Part shown: positions 6,746 through 13,922 of the stretch, piece after piece
Position numbering within the stretch: the first letter of the stretch is position 1
Layout of the letters: every line of letters starts with the position of its first letter
Source: Methanosarcinaceae archaeon
GTDB lineage: Archaea; Halobacteriota; Methanosarcinia; Methanosarcinales; Methanosarcinaceae
Assembly: GCA_028690255.1 (NCBI GenBank)
Contig: JAQVBP010000006.1
Coordinates: 19,670-34,017 of the forward strand
Reading direction: 5' to 3'
DNA: 14,348 bases
Position numbers and translations under genes: made by a program
Notes under the pieces: generated by a model
What the model saw: only the letters and a program-made list of their open reading frames with translations
The model's database searches: none
What the model was told of the DNA's origin: nothing

Positions 6746-6897
6746 TTTTTATCAAATTTACTTAAACTTATATTCAGACCTGATTTTTATCAAATTTACT
6801 TAAACTTATATTCAGACCTGATTTTTATCAAATTTACTTAAACTTATATTCAGACCTGATTTTTATCAAATTTACTTAAACTTATATTCAGACCTGG
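6746..6897. repeat. Four tandem 38-bp repeats ending inside the 3' end of the COG1361-type gene
   Basis: Four contiguous 38-bp units (6746-6783, 6784-6821, 6822-6859, 6860-6897) are identical apart from the final base of the last unit (G instead of A). Each begins TTTTTATCAAATTTAC and ends ATTCAGACCTG(A/G). The last unit overlaps the final ten bases of the minus-strand gene ending at 6888, so every unit carries a copy of that gene's stop codon and preceding bases. Each also has a T5 tract on the plus strand, which could act as a repeated terminator for the regulator transcript. There are no spacers, so it is not a CRISPR array. Confidence 0.95.
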
Positions 6898-7943
6898 TTC
6901 TTCTTTCCCCACAACATCAGGCAGGCTGCAAGGGCCATGAAGGAAATTCCGGTAGCTGCGCTGTAGCCGGGTAGTTTCTTTTCGGCAGGCAGGACTTCCG
7001 TATTGATCTTAACGCTGTCTGAGATCTGGTCGTGTCCATCCGTGTCCTCGTAGAGGATTTCACTGTTTATGGAGTAGGGTTTCGGGGTTGCGTCTTCGTC
7101 CACGTCCATATCAAAGGCCGCAACGGCGCTTTCTCCAGGGTTCAGGGTCCCGAGATAGGCCTGGTCGTCCGTGGTACTGAAGGGGTCGCCCGCACTTACC
7201 CTGACGGTCGCGTCTTTTGCCGGGTCTTCTCCTGTGTTTTTGTAGGTTACATAGAGCATACCCCCGGTTTCAGGGTAGAGCTCCCCTTTGACCTCGGTGA
7301 CCTCAAAATATGGCTCTTTCTTGACCATTACTTCTATGGTCTGGGTCTGGGTCACGTTTTCATACCAGAGCCCCACTTCGTGGTTGGTTATGCCGACCGT
7401 ACTCAGGTCATCCCCGCTGACCTGGACGTTAGCCTGGTGCCTGTATGAAAGCTCAAGGGTGAGGGGATAGGTCCCTGCAGGGGCGTTTTTGCTGATTTCT
7501 ATGGTGAATTTCGAGGGGCTTGCGGTGTCTTTTCCCTGTTTCAGAGTCCCTGCTTCCTGGGGGCCGGATTTTACCTTGATGTTCGGTCCATCGGACTTAA
7601 GGGTCGCGAGGATTCCTATGGCGGTCACGGCCTGGCCCTCGTATTTCATCTCAGCCTGCTGAAGGGCTTTATCCACAGCTTTGTCGTTGGCGTCAAGGTC
7701 TTTCTCTGACTCAAAACCGGTAATCATCCCCTTGTTCATCATCTCTATGTTCAGGGTTGCCGTGTCCCCTCTCGAAAATTCATTGTCTCCGAGCAGGGTT
7801 GCCCTGATGTCAGGGCCTCCGAAGACCGTGTAGTAGTTATCGCTAAAATCGAAATGGTCGGGCAGGGCAGCCTGTGCAGGGAAGGCTGCAAGCCCGAGCA
7901 TTAACAGAACTGCGGCCGCAGCGCCAAATCCTTTTTTACTCAT
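6888..7943 (-). CDS. Secreted COG1361/S-layer-domain-type protein, C-terminally membrane anchored
   Basis: A predicted extracellular protein of 351 residues from the chosen start. MSKKGFGAAAAVLLMLGLAA ending in FPAQA is a signal peptide of about 25 residues. A long beta-rich, Asp/Thr-rich ectodomain follows, with two Ig/CARDB-like stretches, the second around GGMLYVTYKNTGEDPAKDA and LGTLNPGESAVAAFDM. A hydrophobic helix (GYSAATGISFMALAACLML) and a short Lys tail anchor it, with the bulk outside. The frame is open to 7967, but the ATG at 7941-7943 has AGGTG six nucleotides before it and overlaps the upstream gene by 8 bp (ATGAGTAA), the usual coupled arrangement. It is a paralogue of the upstream neighbour: shared motifs include EFSRGD/E, NKGxxxGF, PAGxYxxxLxxSY and PGES. 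Its probable role is an extracellular partner of the RND permease. No enzyme motif is seen. Confidence 0.88.
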   Translation of the reverse strand: MSKKGFGAAAAVLLMLGLAAFPAQAALPDHFDFSDNYYTVFGGPDIRATLLGDNEFSRGDTATLNIEMMNKGMITGFESEKDLDANDKAVDKALQQAEMKYEGQAVTAIGILATLKSDGPNIKVKSGPQEAGTLKQGKDTASPSKFTIEISKNAPAGTYPLTLELSYRHQANVQVSGDDLSTVGITNHEVGLWYENVTQTQTIEVMVKKEPYFEVTEVKGELYPETGGMLYVTYKNTGEDPAKDATVRVSAGDPFSTTDDQAYLGTLNPGESAVAAFDMDVDEDATPKPYSINSEILYEDTDGHDQISDSVKINTEVLPAEKKLPGYSAATGISFMALAACLMLWGKKNQV

Positions 7944-9084
7944 TATCATCACCTGATGCATTTTCATCGCTGTATTTTTTCCTGTTCCTGAACGTATTTA
8001 CTATCTGGAATATCCCTACAAGGATTATCAGTATGATCGCAATCCCTAGCACACTGAATTTTTTTTCCGAGGCTTCCATGGGCGCGTTTACTTTCAAATT
8101 TTCTGAAAATTTGATTTCCCCTTCGTCATCGATATACCTTATTTCACTGTCTATCCCGTAGCGTTTTACAACGGCGTCGGGTTCCGTAGAGATTTCGAAA
8201 CTCGCGGTTTTGCTCTCTCCGGGGCCCACATCTCCAAGCCTTACAATGGATTTTTCGGAACTTAAGGGGCTCATGACAATGATACGGGCCATTGCGTCTT
8301 TTGCTGTGGTTTCCCTGCTGTTTTTGTATGTGACTTCTATACGGCTGCTTTCTCCCTGCTTGAGGCTGCCCGAGACTTTTGCGACCTCAAATTTAGCTTC
8401 CTCTTCGATCGAGACCGGCAGGGTAAGGCTTGTGTTCTTTTTAGAGTATTCCCTTGTGTATTCCGTATCCGTAAGCCCCAGCTGGACCACGGCCGCGGTT
8501 GCGGTCCTGACGTTTGACTGGTACTCGTAGCTTACCGGAAGCCGGAACTCATAAGCTCCGGCGGGGGTGTCGCCATCGACCTTTATCGTGAACCTGAGCG
8601 TCTTACTGTGCCCCGTTTCAAGTTCGTCGACGGTCCGGACACTCGTTGTGGGCTCAACCTCGAAATACTCGTTTTCCGGGATTAAAGTTGCCTGGATGTT
8701 CCTGGCGGTCGTGCACTCCTCTTCTTCTTCCATTTCGTCAAGGGCAAGGGCCTCTTCCAGAGTGTCGTCAACGTCGCTCTGGTTTACGTAGAGCCTCCGG
8801 AAACCTTCTGCAATGCCTTTGTTTACGAGCTTGACCTGTATGTCTGCAATTTCTCCCCGGCTGAACTCAGGGTCACCCACGACGCAGGCCTGGATTTCGG
8901 GTTCTCCGTAGCTCCGGTAGTAGTCCACTGTGAACCCGTAGTTCGGCATCAGGAAGTTCACATCGTCCTCATCGTCATCCCCAAGAGCCGGGGATGCGCC
9001 TATTGAGAGGGCTGTAAGGAGGACCGCAAGTATAACGCATATTTTAGTTATTTTCTGTACTGTCTGTTTTCTGGGCTCTTTCAT
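7936..9084 (-). CDS. Secreted COG1361/S-layer-domain-type protein, paralogue of its downstream neighbour
   Basis: A 382-residue predicted extracellular protein with a charged N-terminus, hydrophobic core (ICVILAVLLTALSIGASPA) and signal cleavage near residue 35. An acidic stretch DDDEDD follows. The ectodomain contains EFSRGEIADIQVKLVNKGIA, an acidic run EMEEEEEC, and a C-terminal Ig/CARDB-like unit (SSRIEVTYKNSRETTAKDA, then LGDVGPGESKTASFEI). A transmembrane helix (FSVLGIAIILIILVGIFQIV) and a hydrophilic basic-then-acidic cytoplasmic tail end the protein. The ATG at 9084 shares one base with the stop of the RND gene (TGATG on the minus strand), so translation is coupled; the ribosome binding site is weak. 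It differs from its paralogue mainly by its longer tail and the acidic insert. Likely an accessory ectodomain of the efflux assembly. Confidence 0.88.
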   Translation of the reverse strand: MKEPRKQTVQKITKICVILAVLLTALSIGASPALGDDDEDDVNFLMPNYGFTVDYYRSYGEPEIQACVVGDPEFSRGEIADIQVKLVNKGIAEGFRRLYVNQSDVDDTLEEALALDEMEEEEECTTARNIQATLIPENEYFEVEPTTSVRTVDELETGHSKTLRFTIKVDGDTPAGAYEFRLPVSYEYQSNVRTATAAVVQLGLTDTEYTREYSKKNTSLTLPVSIEEEAKFEVAKVSGSLKQGESSRIEVTYKNSRETTAKDAMARIIVMSPLSSEKSIVRLGDVGPGESKTASFEISTEPDAVVKRYGIDSEIRYIDDEGEIKFSENLKVNAPMEASEKKFSVLGIAIILIILVGIFQIVNTFRNRKKYSDENASGDDNE

Positions 9085-11429
9085 CAGATCTCGGCCCCCT
9101 GGACTTTGTTATTTTTCTGTTTTTGTAAGACCTGCACCCCTTTTCTTTTGTCCCGCCAGGAGTCCAGGATAACGATTAAAGGCGGGAAAACCATGAAGGT
9201 GGCTATGAGTGCAAGCACGACGTCAATTACCGTGACTTTTCCGAAATTACTGACTATGGAGAAGGGGGAGGCTATCAGGGCCGAAAATCCAAAGACCGTG
9301 GTGGCCCCGGACGCTATAATGGCGGTCCCTATTTTCGTACTTGCCATATGAATGGCTTCCATTGGGGAAGCTCCCCTGTCCTTTTCTTCGAAATAGCGTT
9401 CCATCATGAGGATCGAATACTCGGACCCGACTCCCAGGATAAGGGCCCCGAGGGTCGCAGTCATGGGGGTGTATTCAATGTTCAGGTAGCGCATGATCCC
9501 ACCGGACCAGCCTATCACTATGAACATCGGGATGACCGGGGCCAGGGCTTTTAGCCAGTCCCTGTAGACCAGGAGAAGGCCTCCGAGTACGAGGGCAAGG
9601 CCAAGGAAGGTCATCCGCACCCTCCCGCTTGTAAGGGCGGAAATAACCTCTATGAAGACCACGGAGTCCCCGGTAATCGTAACACTTGTGCCGGGAGGGG
9701 CCTGCATCCAGCGCATGTCTTCTTTTACGACGTTTGTCAGCTCTTCAATCCCGGTAACCTTAATGTCCGATACTGCATGGCCTATGTTAAAGTTCAGGAG
9801 TAGCATGTTCTTGCCGTATACGTAGTGGCTTTTCCTGTATTCCGGGATCTGTTCGTATATGGCTTTGACCTCGGCCTTCGTATCGGGGATTGTCCCGCCG
9901 TTGTATTCTTTTACGAGCGGCACGATGCTTGCCGCACTGTAGATGTGTCCCCTTCCTTCTACCTCGTGTTCGCCAAACTCATCTATCCATTTCAGGACCT
10001 CGGGGTCGGCGCTATCCTTTACCTTGAGGATGAGGTTCAGCTCATTTTCTCCTCCCATGATATCCCCCATATGCTCCAGGTCCATAAGGGCGGGCATATC
10101 CTGGGGCACAAAGGTCTTGACGTCGGTCTGGATGTCCACGGACTGGTCGGCGTAGATGCCTCCGAGGCAGAGCAGGGCTGCAATTCCGAGCACGATAACG
10201 TCATACTTTACCGTAAAATCGGTTAAATTTTTCAGCAGGCCTTCAAGCTTCCGGTTTTTCTGCTCTTTCTGGCCGGTCTTTTCAGCTTTTTCAAGCTTTT
10301 TCAGGGCTTTCATCTTCCTCAGGGGGTTCTTTTCCGCAAAGCTGTCAAAGGTGGCAATGGTTATCACGCCCACAAAGACGGCCGAGAGGTAGCACATGAT
10401 CGTTCCTATGAGGAGGAGTTTTCCGAAATCCTGAATCATGGGTACCGAGGAGGTGAAGAGGGACACAAAGCCGAGAGCGGTCATACAGAGCGCTATGAGG
10501 ACCGCGGGGCCAGTGTGCCTGACCGTTTCCACAACAGCCCTGGTCCGGTTTCCTTTTTCCCTGAGTTCCTCTTCAAGCCTGTTATGGAACTGGATGGCGT
10601 AATCAATGCCAACCCCTATCAGGACCGGGAAGGCTGCCATGGAGACCATGGAGAGGGGAATCTTGAGAAAACCCATGACCCCGAAGGTATAGATAATCCC
10701 GAGGAGGACCACCGGCAGGGGGAGGAGTTTCCAGCGGACATGCCGGAAAACAAGGCTTAGCACAATGAGCATAAATAGGGCGGAGAGGCCCAGCAACAGT
10801 CCCATGCTCGAGCTCATTTCATTGTTCATCGAGACTCGGAAGGCGGGGTCCCCTGTAACTATGACATTATAGGAAGGGGGGATATTCGCAAAGGTAACGG
10901 CCTCTTCTGTTGCGTGGAGGATTGTTTCCTGTTTTGCGTCCGTGGTGGACCCCGCCATCACCACGGAAATCAGGATGTGTGTATCGTCAGGGACGATTCC
11001 TCCGAACATATCCGGGTTGCTGTCGATTGTGGCTTTGACCGCTTCATCCGTATTCGGAATCTCTGCCCTTCCAGTTTTTCTGTAACTTATCTGCTTGAGG
11101 AGTGAGGCCGGACTCGTGGTCTCGATAACCCCTTCCGTCGCCTGGAGCTGGTGTTCAAGCCGGGAAACGGCTTTCATGAGTTCCACACTTTTTACTTCGT
11201 TGCCTTCCACCATCACCACGATGGACTGAGTCTGGAAGATGTTTTTGTACAGGTGATCGTAGTCCTGGTACAGCTGTGAGTCTTTCCCTACGAAGGTTTC
11301 GGTCCCGGAAGCCATCTCTATCTGCTTTGCCCCCTGGGTGGCTATCACTACCAGGAGTAAAAAGATGATGAGAATGGACAGGCGGTTATTCTGGATAAAA
11401 ATCCCCAGTTTTTCAAAAATACTTTTAAT
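9084..11429 (-). CDS. RND-superfamily (MMPL/HAE3-like) efflux permease
   Basis: A large membrane exporter, 781 residues from the start chosen here. It has two homologous halves, each with one transmembrane helix, a large extracellular domain and a bundle of five helices. Motifs at the equivalent helix position are GVGIDYAIQFHNRLEEE in the first half and GVGSEYSILMMERYFEE in the second, where the acidic residues (D and E) are probable proton-relay positions. A Lys-rich cytoplasmic linker (KALKKLEKAEKTGQKEQK) joins the halves. The first conventional start, GTG at 11348, would cut through the expected first membrane helix. The frame is open 27 codons further to ATT at 11427-11429, encoding IKSIFEKLGIFIQNNRLSIL plus hydrophobic residues, preceded by GAGGGG (11438-11443) at 8 nt. 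No ATG, GTG or TTG lies in between. Substrate unknown; the family exports lipids or amphiphiles. First gene of a three-gene operon. Confidence 0.9.
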   Translation of the reverse strand: MKSIFEKLGIFIQNNRLSILIIFLLLVVIATQGAKQIEMASGTETFVGKDSQLYQDYDHLYKNIFQTQSIVVMVEGNEVKSVELMKAVSRLEHQLQATEGVIETTSPASLLKQISYRKTGRAEIPNTDEAVKATIDSNPDMFGGIVPDDTHILISVVMAGSTTDAKQETILHATEEAVTFANIPPSYNVIVTGDPAFRVSMNNEMSSSMGLLLGLSALFMLIVLSLVFRHVRWKLLPLPVVLLGIIYTFGVMGFLKIPLSMVSMAAFPVLIGVGIDYAIQFHNRLEEELREKGNRTRAVVETVRHTGPAVLIALCMTALGFVSLFTSSVPMIQDFGKLLLIGTIMCYLSAVFVGVITIATFDSFAEKNPLRKMKALKKLEKAEKTGQKEQKNRKLEGLLKNLTDFTVKYDVIVLGIAALLCLGGIYADQSVDIQTDVKTFVPQDMPALMDLEHMGDIMGGENELNLILKVKDSADPEVLKWIDEFGEHEVEGRGHIYSAASIVPLVKEYNGGTIPDTKAEVKAIYEQIPEYRKSHYVYGKNMLLLNFNIGHAVSDIKVTGIEELTNVVKEDMRWMQAPPGTSVTITGDSVVFIEVISALTSGRVRMTFLGLALVLGGLLLVYRDWLKALAPVIPMFIVIGWSGGIMRYLNIEYTPMTATLGALILGVGSEYSILMMERYFEEKDRGASPMEAIHMASTKIGTAIIASGATTVFGFSALIASPFSIVSNFGKVTVIDVVLALIATFMVFPPLIVILDSWRDKRKGVQVLQKQKNNKVQGAEI

Positions 11430-11756
11430 AGCGGATTCCCCTCTTACTTCGTTTCGGATTCGGAAAAACGTTTTTCTCCGGGCCCCTTTTCTTTTTTTCT
11501 TTTCTCCTTTTTCTTTCTATTCCTTTGGTATGAAAGTGTGGCGAATACTTTTATTTTTTGTGCCTGTAATTCGGGAATTTCATATGCGTTTTTTCGGCAG
11601 GTCAAGGAGATATGGAGGGGCTCCAGGCTGGTTTTAAGGTTTTGATCTGGCCTGCACTTTTCTATTCTTTCTATTATATTCTCGCAATTATATCCTTTAA
11701 TTATTTTATATGGTATCCCTGGTATCGAGTATATTAAGACAAAACATTTAAATCTA
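11430..11756. other. Divergent spacer between the efflux operon and the TrmB gene
   Basis: No credible gene is present; an open frame on the plus strand (11338-11637) begins inside the permease gene and encodes Phe/Ser-rich low-complexity sequence. Minus-strand TATA-like stretches lie near 11700-11712 (CATATAAAATAA) and 11680-11695. A direct repeat of TGGTATC at 11711-11717 and 11720-11726, 9 bp apart, may be a regulator site. Promoters for both directions must lie here. Confidence 0.5.
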
Positions 11757-11777
11757 TTGTTACTTTAGGGGTAACAA
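11747..11777 (+). promoter_or_regulatory. Promoter and palindromic operator of the TrmB-family gene
   Basis: A TATA box, TTTAAAT (11747-11753, with upstream A-run), would start transcription near 11776. A perfect inverted repeat, TTGTTAC (11757-11763) and GTAACAA (11771-11777), spans 21 bp and ends exactly at the ATG. AGGGG within the spacer and right arm can serve as ribosome binding site. Binding of a dimeric regulator, or folding of the RNA, would block expression, which suggests autoregulation. Confidence 0.55.
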
Positions 11778-12545
11778 ATGTATCCGGAGCTAAATCCCCG
11801 GCTTATCTGCAACCTTGAGAGGCTGGGGCTTACTGAAAATGAGGCCAAGGCCTATGCGGGCCTGGTCAGTTTAAAAGAGGCTACGGCAAGAGAGGTTCAT
11901 GAGCTTACCGGGGTTCCAAGGGCCAAGGTCTACGAAATCCTGAAAAGCCTGGCAAAGAAAGGTTACGTGGAAATCAGGCAGGGCTCTCCCTCCTACTTCC
12001 GTGCGGTTGACCCTAAACTGGTTATAGGGGAGATCAAGGACGAGCTTATCAACTGTGCTATAGAGTCTCTGGCCCAGCTCAATGAGTTGAGTTACGAGTT
12101 TCCAACCACCTCTCCGGTCTGGTGCATACAGAGTGACTGGGGCATAAGGAACCGGATCCGGGAAATCCTGGCAGGTGTAAAAGACGAGCTGATTATTTTT
12201 GCAACAAACCCCGGCTTCCTTCGGGAGTTTGAAAAAGAGCTGAAACATATCGAAAAAAACTGCAAGTTGATTATTATTGTGGACGAGCTGGAAAAGTTTC
12301 GAAAACTGCCGTTCGAGTTTCGGGAAACCGGCAGCGCTTTTCGGGATTTCATCCGAAACCTTGTCATTGACGGGGTCCGCTATGATGAAGAGTGCTTCCT
12401 GATCGCCGACGGGAAGGAGTCAATTGCCGTTCACAGGGCCGGGAATAAAAGGGAAGCAGTTGTAATTCGCCTGCCTGTGATCTGCTACCTTCAGAAGATG
12501 ATTTATAACTGGCTGCTTGAGGGAAAGTTTGTTATGGATTTCTGA
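11778..12545 (+). CDS. TrmB-family transcriptional regulator
   Basis: A 255-residue archaeal transcription factor. Residues about 10-75 form the TrmB winged helix: LERLGLTENEAKAYAGLVSL, TAREVHELTGVPRAKVYEIL (recognition region) and KSLAKKGYVEIRQGSP (wing). A helical linker (about 80-110) precedes the C-terminal effector domain of the phospholipase-D-like TrmB type, seen in WGIRNRIREILAGVKDELII and FATNPGFLREFEKELKHIEK. Such domains commonly bind sugars or other small ligands, but no ligand can be named. The ATG at 11778 directly abuts a perfect palindrome (TTGTTAC-N7-GTAACAA). The gene is divergent from the RND efflux operon, so control of that operon as well as of itself is plausible but unproven. 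A T-rich stretch after the stop (12546-12560) can serve as terminator. Confidence 0.9.
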   Translation: MYPELNPRLICNLERLGLTENEAKAYAGLVSLKEATAREVHELTGVPRAKVYEILKSLAKKGYVEIRQGSPSYFRAVDPKLVIGEIKDELINCAIESLAQLNELSYEFPTTSPVWCIQSDWGIRNRIREILAGVKDELIIFATNPGFLREFEKELKHIEKNCKLIIIVDELEKFRKLPFEFRETGSAFRDFIRNLVIDGVRYDEECFLIADGKESIAVHRAGNKREAVVIRLPVICYLQKMIYNWLLEGKFVMDF

Positions 12546-12586
12546 TTTTTGTTCTTTTTCTGAGATGTAGTCAACTACCCCTCCCT

Positions 12587-12707
12587 GCCGGCCTCCGGCT
12601 GTCGTGTTAAACCATAGGTTTAACAGGAGTTTCTAATTTTCAATTAGAAACATCGAGGAAGGGGCTCCTTCTTCCCGCCTGAAAGTTAAAAAGGGATTAA
12701 ACCCCTT
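12587..12707 (+). other. Array of five consecutive short hairpins
   Basis: Between the TrmB gene and the next gene are five perfect inverted repeats in 121 bp: GCCGG/CCGGC (12587-12599, loop CCT), GTTAAACC/GGTTTAAC (12606-12624, loop ATA), GTTTCTAATT/AATTAGAAAC (12629-12651, loop TTC), GAAGG/CCTTC (12658-12671, loop GGCT) and AAGGG/CCCTT (12691-12707). The first three have 3-nt loops and lie 4-6 nt apart. It may be a structured leader, a terminator cluster, a small RNA or the folded end of a miniature mobile element. Confidence 0.6.
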
Positions 12708-12752
12708 CAAGGGTCAATACTGAAAAAAGTGTCGAATTGCGCAGGTTTTACC

Positions 12753-13415
12753 ATGAAGAGTGTAACAATTGACGGTGTAAGAATTCACTGGCTCGGACAT
12801 GCCGGGTTTTTGCTGGAAGGGGATGGAAAAAAAATCTACATTGACCCCTACCGTCTTCCGGAAGAGCCGGACTTCGAGGACAGGGCCGATATTCTCCTGA
12901 TAACCCATGAACACCCCGGCCACTGCAGTCCTGCGGATATCCGAATGGTCCGGAGATCCGATTCGACAACCCTGATCCCCGAGGCCTGTTCACTGAATTT
13001 TCGGGGGGATGCCCGGCGGATAGCCGAAGGGGATATTCTGGCCGACGGGCTGGAGATTAAGGGAGTAAAAATCGAAGTCGTGCCCGCTTACTCTCCTGAA
13101 AATCCCGATCATCCCAGAGGGACGGGGGTCGGGTATATCGTGGAGCTCGGGGGCATCAGGATCTACCACGCGGGGGATACGGCTTTTATCCCTGAGATGC
13201 GGGGACTCAGGGTTGACGTGGCCCTTTTACCCATTGGGGGCACGTATACCATGGATGAGGAGAAAGCTGCCCTTGCAGCCGAGGCCCTTTCTCCGGGATT
13301 CGTGGTTCCCATGCATTACGGAAGCCCTGAAGGCCCGACTGCGGACCCCGAAAGGTTTAAAGTCCTTGTCCACAGCAAGAACCCGAATATTGAAGTAATC
13401 GTACTCGATTCCTGA
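12753..13415 (+). CDS. Metallo-beta-lactamase-fold hydrolase (UlaG/UPF0173-like) with an altered metal motif
   Basis: A 220-residue cytoplasmic protein of the metallo-beta-lactamase fold. The opening IHWLGHAGFLLEGDGKKIYI and DPY motif are typical of the UlaG/UPF0173-like branch. The metal motif expected as HxHxDH reads HEHPGH (residues 52-57): the usual aspartate is glycine (GGC, 12918-12920). The other ligands are present: HAGDT with D142 and PMHYG with H188. The frame extends up to a GTG at 12729, but ATG at 12753 has AGGT (12743-12746) at 6-nt spacing and begins at the conserved region. rnp4 follows after 48 bp on the same strand, so co-transcription is likely. The substrate is unknown. 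With the Asp missing, it may bind one metal, use another ligand, or have lost hydrolase activity. Confidence 0.88.
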   Translation: MKSVTIDGVRIHWLGHAGFLLEGDGKKIYIDPYRLPEEPDFEDRADILLITHEHPGHCSPADIRMVRRSDSTTLIPEACSLNFRGDARRIAEGDILADGLEIKGVKIEVVPAYSPENPDHPRGTGVGYIVELGGIRIYHAGDTAFIPEMRGLRVDVALLPIGGTYTMDEEKAALAAEALSPGFVVPMHYGSPEGPTADPERFKVLVHSKNPNIEVIVLDS

Positions 13416-13463
13416 CCCCTTTCAGGAAAGCTTCCTTAACAGGCTAAATACAGGACTGGTCAG

Positions 13464-13865
13464 ATGTCAAAAGTTTTCCGAAAAAAGAAAAAACAGAAAA
13501 ATCTGATGCGAGAACTCGCAACACAGCGCATGTGGCGCCTCTTTGAACTGGCGGAACAGGAATTCGGAGAGCACCCCGAGAGGAGCGAGCGCTATGTACG
13601 GCTTATCCGAGGAATCTCCATGAGAAACAGGATAAGGACCCCGGGAGAAATCAAAAGAAGGATCTGCAAGCATTGCTATGCTTTCCTGGTCCCGGGCAGG
13701 AATGCCCGCTACAGGTTAAAGGACGGAGTCCTCGTAATTTCCTGTGGAACTTGCGGAAAGGAGATGCGTTACCCTTACAGATCTAAAATAGCTAAAAAAT
13801 CCGGAGAGAGAATTCTGGAAAGAAAGGAGAAAGGCACAGAGTTCCGTCCCTCTCAAGAAACGTAA
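13464..13865 (+). CDS. rnp4: Ribonuclease P protein component 4 (Rpp21/RPR2 family)
   Basis: A 133-residue subunit of archaeal RNase P, which with the catalytic RNA and other proteins removes 5' leaders from pre-tRNA. The N-terminus is very basic (FRKKKKQKNLMRELATQR) and helical, followed by ERYVRLIRGISMRNRIRTP, the conserved central helix. A zinc ribbon is formed by C68 and C71 (CKHC) and C94 and C97 (CGTC). In the archaeal family this protein partners Rpp29 (Rnp1). The length is normal. The ATG at 13464 is the only suitable start after an in-frame upstream stop region; the ribosome binding site (AGGACTGG region) is weak. It lies 48 bp downstream of the metallo-beta-lactamase-fold gene. Identity is secure. 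Confidence 0.93.
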   Translation: MSKVFRKKKKQKNLMRELATQRMWRLFELAEQEFGEHPERSERYVRLIRGISMRNRIRTPGEIKRRICKHCYAFLVPGRNARYRLKDGVLVISCGTCGKEMRYPYRSKIAKKSGERILERKEKGTEFRPSQET

Positions 13866-13871
13866 TCCGGG

Positions 13872-13922
13872 GGCTAAAAGCATAATCCAATTACTTTTCA
13901 ATCAATTAGACTGATTTTAGCC
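13872..13922. terminator. Bidirectional terminator-like inverted repeat
   Basis: A perfect 8-bp inverted repeat, GGCTAAAA (13872-13879) and TTTTAGCC (13915-13922), spans the space between the convergent rnp4 and the small membrane protein gene. Its right arm overlaps the stop codon of the latter (13917-13919). A nested ATCA/TGAT pair lies inside. The T-runs on either strand fit termination from both sides. Confidence 0.45.

Noticed and set aside
6617..6841. 74-codon plus-strand frame in the convergent spacer
   Set aside because: Its second half is a translation of the 38-bp tandem repeats, and there is no ribosome binding site.
6746..6897. CRISPR array
   Set aside because: The units are directly contiguous with no unique spacers, and no cas genes are present.
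7944..7967. ATG 7967 as start of the downstream COG1361-type gene
   Set aside because: The ATG at 7943 has AGGTG at 6 nt, gives a normal signal peptide and a short coupled overlap; the earlier ATG only adds residues before the signal sequence.
11338..11637. 99-codon plus-strand frame upstream of the TrmB gene
   Set aside because: It begins within the permease gene on the other strand and codes for Phe/Ser/Arg-rich sequence without domains.
12606..12651. CRISPR-like palindromic repeats or a tRNA-like fold
   Set aside because: The two long hairpins differ in sequence, so there is no repeat-spacer pattern, and no cloverleaf with a plausible anticodon arm could be formed.
12729..12752. GTG 12729 as start of the metallo-beta-lactamase-fold gene
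   Set aside because: It lacks a ribosome binding site, while ATG 12753 has AGGT at good spacing and begins at the conserved N-terminus.
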